Assembly: GCA_010909165.1 (NCBI GenBank)
Contig: VJWM01000227.1
Location: forward strand, 124,001-188,000
From: Anthoceros angustus
Lineage: Eukaryota > Streptophyta > Anthocerotopsida > Anthocerotales > Anthocerotaceae
Length of the DNA: 64,000 bases
Reading direction: 5' to 3'
Shown here: one piece after another, positions 55,950 through 64,000 of the stretch
How positions within the stretch are numbered: the stretch's first letter is position 1
Layout: each line of letters starts with the position of its first letter
Program-made: the position numbers and the translations under genes
Notes under the pieces: model-generated
What the model was told of the DNA's origin: nothing
The model's input: the letters and a program-made list of their open reading frames with translations, nothing else
Database searches by the model: none

Positions 55950-57165
55950 ATGACGGAGATTATCAAGTACACATCACCACGCGCATCGTTTACGAGTTCA
56001 TCTTTGTCTCTGAATTCAGTTATTCCGTCTCGACCATCATCCATAAAGTTGATGAAAGTTGTCGAACCTCGTAATGGGATCATAATATTTCAAAAGGTAT
56101 TTCATTCATCGCCATTGCGGATTTTTATGTATGGCTTCCAATTTGGATCAATCAAAGTTTCATATTCAATTGGTCCTACATTGTTTTGCAGCTAGCAGCG
56201 GAGTTTATAAGCACCTTCATTCTCATTGTTGTTGGCTGTGGAGTTGTTATGGTTGACAAAATTTCCGATGGCAAGGTGACTCATGTTGGAATCGCACTCA
56301 CATGGGGAATTGCAGTCACGGTTCTTATCTATGCAGTTGGACATATATCAGGATGTCATATGAACCCAGCTGTATCTATTGCATTAGCATCTGTTCGGAA
56401 ATTTAATTGGAACTTGGTAAGCTTTACATATTGATTCCTCTTTTCATTTGGAGATATTATGTATCATTATTTTATGAAGAATACTACATAACCATATACT
56501 AATGTGCTGTTGTAGGTTCCCTTTTACATAATTGCACAAGTTAGTGGTGCAATTTCTGGCTCCTCGGTTCTACTTGTAACGTTGGGGAATCATGCCAATA
56601 TTGGAGCTACACTTCCTTCAGGGAGTGATCTTCAATCTTTCGTTTTTGAAATCAGCCTGACGTTCATTCTTATGTTTGTGGTTATGGGAACAACAACTGA
56701 CAGGAAATCGGTAAAACTTTTTATATCTCTTCCAAATAATACATGATGTGGTCTAATTCTCCGTATTTTGAAAATATCCAGAGTTTTAATACTGTATTGT
56801 GCCAATTGCTTGTAGATTTCACATCTTGGAGGACTTGCCATTGGTAGTACAGTAACATTGGATGCATTATTTGGAGGGTAATATAACTTAATACAATTGA
56901 TTTAGCTTATTTCTTATTATGTTTAATTTTGGTTTTTCTATCTATACTGACATTTACGTTCAATGGCAGACCCATTTCTGGTGCATCAATGAATCCAGCC
57001 AGATCACTTGGACCTTTCGTTATCATGAATATGTATTCAAAAATGTGGATTTACATGGTAGGTCCGGTAATTGGTGCCCTTGCTGGAGCTTGGGCATATG
57101 AGCTGATAAGATTTCATGAACTTGAGGGAAGAGAAGACTGCCAAGAACCACTACAATCCACATAA
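55950..57165 (+). CDS. NIP-type aquaporin, copy 2
   Basis: Five exons: 55950-56096, 56192-56416, 56516-56710, 56816-56877 and 56970-57165, giving 274 residues. Exon lengths 2 to 4 (225, 195, 62) and intron phases are identical to the gene at 11.7 kb. Exon 1 encodes a Ser-rich N-terminus ending IIFQK, joined to LAAEFISTFILIVVGCG. Pore motifs are intact: GHISGCHMNPAVS and SGASMNPARSLGP, followed by GALAGAWAYELIR. Its exons and introns are much richer in A and T than those of copy 1, and its third codon positions favour T and A. Same family as copy 1, so water, glycerol or metalloid transport is likely. Confidence 0.9.
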
Positions 57166-60100
57166 GATTACTTGCAAGTATCGATAAAGTGAAAGACTAT
57201 TAGTTTCATTGTAGTATCACTTTTTTTTCTGGTGAATGACAATATATTTTTTGCCTAATGTATTGTTGTCCTCGTAATTACTCTGCTTGTGCTCATTGAA
57301 AAATATTACTTGCAACAATGATTTCTAGTTAAATATAATCTAGGTAGCAGTGGTGTATCCTACAACCTTACCTGCAAAGGATAACCTTTCATAAAATTAT
57401 TATCATTGGTGGTGTAGTGGAATACGGTTCTAAGTGTTCGGCTAAGTAACTTATTAGCTTTTTTATCAAATTAGAATTTTTGATTGAACTAGTAATAAAT
57501 AATCCAAGAGTTAAATGTTCATACGCTTTAATTGATTATTTTTATTGGATTTTTTTCTAGATCAATTAAAATTAATTAACTCATTTTACGCAAAAAAATA
57601 TTTATCAAGGAACTCTTATAAGAATCCGTCCGGTAGAAGACTTGTCACTTTGATTCGCCATTCTACTTAGCACCATGCTAGGGACTCATATGAATATTCA
57701 TTTTTTATAAAGTTCCTTATTAAAAAAAGACTTGTCCCCTTGGCATATTGGAATGTTATCTTTGGCTTCCTCCATTATGATGAGTTCTATTGGATGAGCA
57801 ACCTATATGAGGTGAATTATCCATCTAGCAATAAAGAACGAAGGTGAATGAATTAAGAAACAAGCCCCATCTAGCTTCTCCAGTGTAACCCGTTCAGCGT
57901 AGGACTCGTATCCTTGGCATATGAGTTATGTCCTTGGATGAGTGTTTCATTCCAAGGTGTCTCATTCCATAGATGTCCTACATGTTGAAGTGAATTTTTT
58001 TATAGAAATAGAGCAATATGTTGGATTGTTGTGTGCTTCCCAACAAGCCTATGGTTGCCCTCATCGGAGCAAAATTTGTAGTTTCGAGTGTGAAAGGAAC
58101 CTCCTCAAAGTTTCGGTCGAGATGCCCTTCTTCGGCCTCTTTCGAAGTGTTTAGGGGACGAGCTCAGGGGCAAAACACATGTGGAGATGCAAGAGGATCA
58201 TTGCTAGTCACCATGAGAAATCCAAGGAAATTTGACATACAGTTCATCAGATACATCAAAAGAAACGACAGGGCCCTTCACAAAATGGACCCACCATGGC
58301 AGCAAGCTTCCATCCCAACTATCCTAATCGAGATCATAAAATTGGCCCCTATGTACAAAGTGGAGATCACGCAGTCTGTGCCGCGCATGCGAAGCTCCTC
58401 CTTGAGTAGTTGCCACCAGTAGACGCGCGGCAAGAAAGCCCCCTGTCTTTGAGGCAACCAGAGGAAACCTGTCCCCCCACCCATTGGCCACCACCCACAT
58501 TCCTCATCCCGGTCTCCCGTAGCTGGGATTATCTCTCCTACCACTCACATATCAGTTCACTAAAAATCTCAGAGGCGGAGGACACGAGGATATCCGGAGC
58601 CCACGAGGAACCCATCTCTCGACCTCCGGCTCTCCTCCACTCGCCTTGCTCGCTGTACTTGCATAGTTAGAGGTGCAGTCAAGCTTTTCATCTAGAACAA
58701 ATACAAAAACTGTCGAACAACACGTAGTACAGAACCGCACCTCCAAGGTGGAGAAGAGAAGTAATAGCATGCCACTAGTACGAATAAGAACGACTTCCTC
58801 AACTCCCACTCCATCTCCACACTCAGGTGGAAAGTTGGGATATGCCACCATTGTCCGGATCCCCTCAAATATATAGCGGATATCCCCCGGGCCCGAGGGT
58901 AGCACATTCTCGAAAGCCCGTGGAATTTCAGAGCATAAACCCACAAGGACAGTCTCTGCCTAAGCCTCTGCCAAGTCCGCCCACCCAGTCTCCATTCCCA
59001 CCCAGAGCTTCCCAATTTCCATTTCAACCCGGTTCCCCCCGAGTCTCCAATGATGGAAGACCTCCATCACAGGGTGCTCACGCTGATTACGGATGGCAAT
59101 GCTGATCAGGCCACTAAGGCAAACTGGCTCATGCGGGCTCCCATATACATGGTCAAGACCCTACTGTCCAATATCTGGACCTCGACCTCAAAGAAATTTG
59201 TTTCCCTCCCACAAATAAGGAACATGGCATGATCTCGGGATGAGGTGATGCATGCTACACATCGCTGCAATTTGGGTGGGTCAACAGCCTGATGAGCCCA
59301 AGCTACACTCCACACTGCCAGTGCAAGCTCTTGTGCATGCTAAGTTCTGCCCTCCCATGTATGTCATAAGGCAATCTAGATGCGAGAGTATTGGGATGAT
59401 TCAACAGTTTTGCTGGGCTCTTCCAATGCCCAAGGCTGACCACTCCACTTTTGTCACACACATGTCCTGCTTGAATCAGCCCACACTTGCATCATCATAA
59501 ACTTTCAAGTACCAAGACTCCAAAGTTTTTAGTAAACGTGGCTGCCATAGAGGTGGTTGCACTTCGAGAACTGTGACATTCACAGTGTCTCTTCCAGCAA
59601 ACACAGGTAAATTCTCCATCTTGAGTGGGACCTCGTGCACGTGGATTGGATCGCCTAGCCCTCTGTGCTCCAGTAACTTTCGCCCACCAAGTCTACTTCT
59701 TTCTTCCTCTCACCTTATGACATCCTCCCGTCGTAGCCTGTGCACTTTCTCTCGATCCTCCATAAAGTAAGCAAGCTCATCAGTATTTGAATCTATGTCC
59801 TCCAGGCTTGAAGCCCGGCAACTTCCACTCCTACTCCCATTGGGTTTCTACCGTTCATGGATTGCTAAGTGCCCCCCACTACTTCCTCGATCGTCCTCTC
59901 CGAGAGCACTCCTGCATTCACAATTTCCGCTCGAAGCGGAACGAGCGAAGCCTCAACCTGAACTGCACTTGCAATTTCAACCATGAATGTAGCAGCTGCA
60001 AGTTCAGCCTCCGCTACCTTCATGTACTCATGAGGGTAGCGGAGGCCTCCCCCTCCTTGTGCCCATCTTCTCATCGCTTGCTTGCTGGGCTGCACCTTTT

Positions 60101-60559
60101 GGCACCTCAACTCTGGGAACGGCCAGGACGAGCACCCTTGGCAAGGCCAAAAGAAGTGTGGGCTCCCGACGTTGGCGCGGCGATGACCGGCACTTCGGGG
60201 CCAAACATGGAGCCATGGGCCGTGTGGCATGGGCGCCACATGATTGCGTCCATTCCCACCTTAGCTATAGTAATAAGCGTAGTCGGATCAACTAAGGACT
60301 GCTGTCGCAACGCCCCGCTGATCATGAAGCGCACTTTGATGAATTGCATTCATCAACGCTGGCAGTGATGTCAGTCCGTATCCTCGCACCCACCCTTGGT
60401 TTTGTAGAGCCTTGGTTGAATCACTGTCGCACGAAGCCGGGTTCCCATGCGGAATGAGCGGACTTAATCACTTGGCTCGGATTGGCAACAACCCATAACT
60501 GCTCTTTGGCGAATCATGTGCTGGTGCTTACGTTTTGCATATGTATGATGGCTAAATCG
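57166..60559. other. Gene-poor region
   Basis: No recognisable gene. AT-rich to about 57900. Short open frames at 58.0-60.4 kb, including one with NPRKFDIQFIRYIKRND near 58210, lack family motifs and splice structure, and may be old transposon remains. Confidence 0.4.
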
Positions 60560-60745
60560 AGGTCCACATGGGAAACCGTGGCAAAACCATTTTAGCCAAA
60601 AGAAATTTATGGCTAAATCTTCCTTCCCCAGCAAAACCAGAGTTCACGGTAGAGAATCTTTGTAATTTGGCAACAGCATGACATGCCCATCCTAAACTAT
60701 GGCACCACTGTGGTCAAGCTCTAACACATTCGGCAAAACAAAACT

Positions 60746-61460
60746 CTATATACACTCCTTCAAGTTTTTGGACCACCACTTCACACTACACTCTACGAGC
60801 TTCGTAGAGATAGGTTGAATATCGGTACCCATGAGATTGACAAGCTTTCTATCCCACCATGAAACGCCGTATATCATCCTTGATACATGCATCTTCCACT
60901 CCACATATGCCCTTTCACACAACTTTGATGCCAATTGCCAGCTGTGATGCCCAAGGGAGGATGGCCATCTTGCCCGATTCATGCAGCATGTCCCGATATA
61001 TATGTCCCATTAGGATATCTGCCTCTTCAACAACTCTCCTAGCAAGGGAGCACTAGTAAAAATTTTATCGAAGCTAACATGGCGATGAGCTTCGCCCACA
61101 TCTTCACATAACCCCATGACCACTTTCATCCCAAGCTCATCCTAGCCTTTATCTTCTTTTTTGACACGGAGAGTCTTTACTAGCTTGCTAGTGGCTTCAT
61201 TATCATGATCGACCATGTCATCATCATCGGTTAAGATGTCATTCGGATCACATCGGAGTGGGTCCTTCCCCGCATATACTTGAAAATCATGCATACACTT
61301 GCTAACATTACCACATAGCATCCGCACTTTTAACCCCCACTTTACAGGCTCAGAAGCCATATTTTGCATTCTAAGACATTTCCTATTTCAGCATGTAACC
61401 ATAGCCTCATCAATAGTGAGCTCTTGGGGTTCACTCAATATTCTCAATCAATAGCCTTAG
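60746..61460 (-). pseudogene. piggyBac-like transposase remnant
   Basis: On the minus strand ELTIDEAMV (about 61420-61440), then a stop, then RKCLRMQNMASEPVKWGLKVRMLCG and HDFQVYAGKDP, the order seen in the piggyBac DDE domain (DEAM..., a KP.KWG.K block, then YTGK). Further on, VSWWDRKLVNLMGTD (about 60800-60850) resembles the later W.D.K.V..L block. Stops and frame breaks separate the parts, and the catalytic region is incomplete. Recognised from memory of the pattern, so moderate confidence. Confidence 0.55.
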
Positions 61461-62009
61461 CACTACCAACATCTGGTGGAGCTAAGCTTGCGTGGTAGGC
61501 GGAGCATAATGCCCAACAAAAAAGGGAGGAATCAAAACCAAGCATCTTCATATTCAACACTATAAAACGATGTCGAGTGTAATAAGTCTCATTCAAGGGA
61601 AACCGATGCTCCTTCAAGAACTAGGAATTGACCATGGGGACTTTTCTTGTCAGCAAAGAAAGTATAATGCAACCTGGCCTTGGAACAACAGGACTAACCC
61701 ATCAAGGATTTTCTTGTAAGCAAGCAATGCGTACTGGTCACCACTCCGCCTCGGAACATTAAGACTGACGTAATTAATATTTAATAATTCAATAATTTAG
61801 TGATTCAATTTTTCAGAAATTTACCTCTTTGGATATACCAAGATGGGTTGACTAACCAAACATCCTTGTAGTTGGAATAAATAAACACCAAACATGAACA
61901 TATCCTCCATCCGGCTCCTAGGGCTCCCAACTTGATTGTGGAGTGTGGAGTGAGCAACTAGCGCCATATGTGGAACAACTAGTGATCTGCTCGTGGGGCT
62001 GTTGAGTGA

Positions 62010-62155
62010 GGAGTAAGCAACCACCCCTCTAGGTGGAACAAGTATACACCAAACACAAACATGGCCCTATCCCAACAGTTGAGTAAGAAGTAAGCAACCA
62101 CCCCTCTAGGTAGAACAAGTATACACCAAATACAAACATGGACCCATCCCAACAG
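62010..62155. repeat. Two tandem units of about 73 bp
   Basis: The block starting aagcaaccacccctctaggt with aacaagtatacaccaaa and atcccaacag occurs twice in a row with few changes. A shorter related piece precedes it at about 61950. No coding role seen. Confidence 0.7.
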
Positions 62156-62743
62156 AGATCGGCTCCTAGGATGGTGGATTGTGGAGTTTTTGTGCGTTAA
62201 GGCGACAATCTCTGAATTTCTATTCTTTGTTAGTTGTAATATCCTTTATTATCTATCTATTGTTTTGGATATAGTTACGATGCACATTGAAGTCGTAGAG
62301 TTTCTACCAAATCATGATCTTCAAGATGGCATATCTATATAAAATTTCAGTTTTATATCTGAAGAAACTCTTGATGAAGTAAGTGGATAGCCAAAATACA
62401 TTCCTTACATAGGCAGGTATGAGTATCTAATTCCTTTTCTTTTCCACAAACCCACTGCCGAGGGGATGACGAAAATAATTAGGTAGATACCTACTTAGGC
62501 ATATGAACCTAGAAAAGAAGTGCGCCTCAAACATCTAACATCGGTGAATGGTATATGGGGGAGCAGTATAAATATCAGGTTTAGGTGGTGATCTAGGAAC
62601 AGGGGATGAGCTACAGGGCTTTTAGGTGAACGTGGTAGATGGGGTCAGCAATATAAATGTGAGGGCTTAGGGTTTGGATTTGCGGAGGTATCATCGTTGC
62701 CGCTTGATCCAATTGTTGGAGTGTGGTAGGAGGAGTGGGCAAG

Positions 62744-63826
62744 ATGCCGCCTAAGGCAGCGCCCAGCAAGGCAGGGAAGGAGAAGCAGAAGGCGGATTTG
62801 GCGAAAAAGCAGAAGCTGGTGGAGGACAAGACCTTTGGGTTGAAGAACAAGAACAAGAGCAAAAATGTGCAGAAGTATGTCCAGAGCCTGCACCAGTCTG
62901 TGCAGGCCAAGGCCAAGGCCGTGGATGATCCTAAGGCGGCCATGAAGAAGAAGAAGGAGGAAGAGAGCCAGCGGGAGAAGGAGCTGAGCGAGCTGTTCAA
63001 GGTGGCTATCAGCCAGCCCAAGGTGCCGGTTGGGGTGGATCCCAAGTCTGTGGTGTGTGAATTCTTTCGCCGCGGCCAGTGTGCCAAGGGATTCAAGTGT
63101 AAGTACTCTCATGATTTGAGCGTGGAGAGGAAAGGGGAGAAAATCGATGTGTACAGTGATCAGCGGGACACCGATGAAGGTATGGAGGACTGGGATCAGG
63201 AGACCCTTGAGAAGGTGGTTGCGGCCAAGGGACAGGAGTACAACAGCAACAAGCCGACGGAGATTGTGTGCAAGTTCTTCATCGAGGCTGTGGAGAAGAA
63301 GCAGTATGGATGGTTTTGGGTGTGCCCTAACGGAGGCAAGGACTGTCACTACAGGCATGCCCTGCCTCCTGGTTTTGTGATCAAGAGTCAATTGAAGGCC
63401 CTGCTGGAGGAGGAAGGAGAGCGGCTGACTATTGAGGAAGATATCGAGAACCAGAGATCGAAGGTGAAGGGGAACACTATGTTGACTGCTGAGCTGTTCG
63501 CTGAGTGGAAGAGGAAGAAGATGGAGGCAAAGGAAGCCGAGCTTGCTCAGAAGAAGGCAGAGAGGGCTAGGGCAGATCGAATGAGCGGCCGTGAACTGTT
63601 TGCGGCAAATTCAAGTCTGTTTGTGGATGATGCAGAAGCGTTTGATGTCTACGAGAGGCAAGACGAGGACCAAATGGTGCAGGAGTCGTCCAACCAGAAC
63701 GGTGCTGGTGCTGAACACCGCGGGGCAGGATCCAACGATGTTAGAAGCTCTCTCTTCAGCGCAGAGGATGAACAGTTTTTGGCAGAAGATGACGATGATC
63801 TGGATTTGGAGGAGCTGGATGAGTAA
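62744..63826 (+). CDS. CCCH zinc-finger protein of the ZC3H15/DFRP1 family
   Basis: Single exon, 360 residues, start MPPKAAPSKAGK (a Met seven codons upstream at 62723 is less like the family). N-terminus: KKQKLVEDKTFGLKNKNKSK and KNVQKYVQSLHQ, a hallmark block. Two CCCH fingers: CEFFRRGQCAKGFKCKYSH (C-X7-C-X5-C-X3-H, about residues 112-130) and a second with spacing C-X17-C-X6-C-X3-H ending CHYRHALPPGFV. The C-terminus is acidic (EDDDDLDLEELDE). Homologues (human ZC3H15/DFRP1, yeast Tma46) bind and stabilise DRG-type GTPases on ribosomes, so a role in translation is expected. The plant forms are called C3H11 and similar; I cannot say which one. Confidence 0.93.
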   Translation: MPPKAAPSKAGKEKQKADLAKKQKLVEDKTFGLKNKNKSKNVQKYVQSLHQSVQAKAKAVDDPKAAMKKKKEEESQREKELSELFKVAISQPKVPVGVDPKSVVCEFFRRGQCAKGFKCKYSHDLSVERKGEKIDVYSDQRDTDEGMEDWDQETLEKVVAAKGQEYNSNKPTEIVCKFFIEAVEKKQYGWFWVCPNGGKDCHYRHALPPGFVIKSQLKALLEEEGERLTIEEDIENQRSKVKGNTMLTAELFAEWKRKKMEAKEAELAQKKAERARADRMSGRELFAANSSLFVDDAEAFDVYERQDEDQMVQESSNQNGAGAEHRGAGSNDVRSSLFSAEDEQFLAEDDDDLDLEELDE

Positions 63827-64000
63827 CCCATCACAAGCCCTCTTTCAGGGCTAGGGCCAGCAGTAGTTTCCAGGGATCGAGACAGAAGTCAACGACGAGG
63901 CGAGAGCCACGACCTTCACGATGTTTTTGGGCTGAAGCGTTTCTGCTACCTATTTGGGTGAGGCATGGTCAGGGCAGGTTCTTCTGAGCAATAATTCGCT
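63827..64000. other. 3' flank of the CCCH zinc-finger gene
   Basis: Noncoding, presumably 3' UTR. The window ends here. Confidence 0.5.

Noticed and set aside
59787-60368. Plus-strand frame of 193 codons as a gene
   Set aside because: No recognisable domain or intron structure; overlapping frames of similar length exist on the other strand.
62645-63391. Minus-strand open frame of 248 codons, Leu/His-rich
   Set aside because: Antisense to the CCCH zinc-finger gene, whose Lys/Glu codons read as Leu/Phe on the other strand. No domain.
1-64000. tRNA, rRNA or other structured RNA genes
   Set aside because: I scanned for tRNA T-loop and acceptor patterns and found only primer-binding sites of retroelements. 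A covariance-model search would be needed to exclude them fully.

Overview
This is nuclear DNA of a land plant. The genes have many short introns (mostly about 50-300 bp, GT/AG borders), plastid-targeted and plant-specific families, LTR retrotransposons of both the copia and gypsy types, and an intronless 1,397-residue PLS-class PPR protein with a DYW-type deaminase domain. Gene density outside the transposon block, very short introns and a large intron-free DYW-PPR gene suggest a seed-free plant with a compact genome (lycophyte or moss-like). That is inference; no marker here fixes the species.

Layout. (1) 1-10.4 kb: a mosaic of repeated pieces of two minus-strand genes: a RIQ1/RIQ2-like (DUF1118) thylakoid protein, in four copies each truncated differently, and the 5' part of a VIP1/VIH-type inositol pyrophosphate kinase. 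An AT-rich 1-kb segment is repeated at 6.3 and 9.4 kb. (2) 11.7-16.7 kb: intact genes for a NIP-type aquaporin, an SMP-family LEA protein and a DUF707 membrane protein. (3) 17-36 kb: a transposon graveyard. It holds a gypsy element 5' part with a duplicated gag; a minus-strand copia element with its LTR and tRNA-Met primer site, cut off after integrase; inverted copies of a coiled-coil gag family; a gypsy integrase remnant; a 0.85-kb inverted repeat around a 1.9-kb loop; and two minisatellites. (4) 36-39 kb: short tandem repeats. (5) 39.2-43.9 kb: three intact plus-strand genes with plastid-type products: chorismate mutase, RbcX (Rubisco assembly chaperone) and a PpiC/rhodanese protein (STR12-like). 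(6) 44.1-49.5 kb: the DYW-PPR gene and a two-exon At3g21360-like Fe(II)/2-oxoglutarate oxygenase, both minus. (7) 50.4-57.2 kb: two more DUF707 genes in tandem (minus) and a second NIP aquaporin (plus) with exactly the same intron phases as the first. (8) 57.2-62.7 kb: gene-poor, with a decayed piggyBac-like transposase. (9) 62.7-63.8 kb: a single-exon CCCH zinc-finger protein of the ZC3H15/DFRP1 family.

Functional themes are plastid biology (RIQ, chorismate mutase, RbcX, PpiC/rhodanese), solute transport (two NIPs) and organelle RNA editing (DYW-PPR). I see no evidence for operon-like co-function. The most unusual feature is the repeated pattern of local duplications joined at short microhomologies. 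At least some copies differ mainly by small indels at homopolymers and CAG/CTG sites, so parts of this window may be assembly or consensus error rather than biology.
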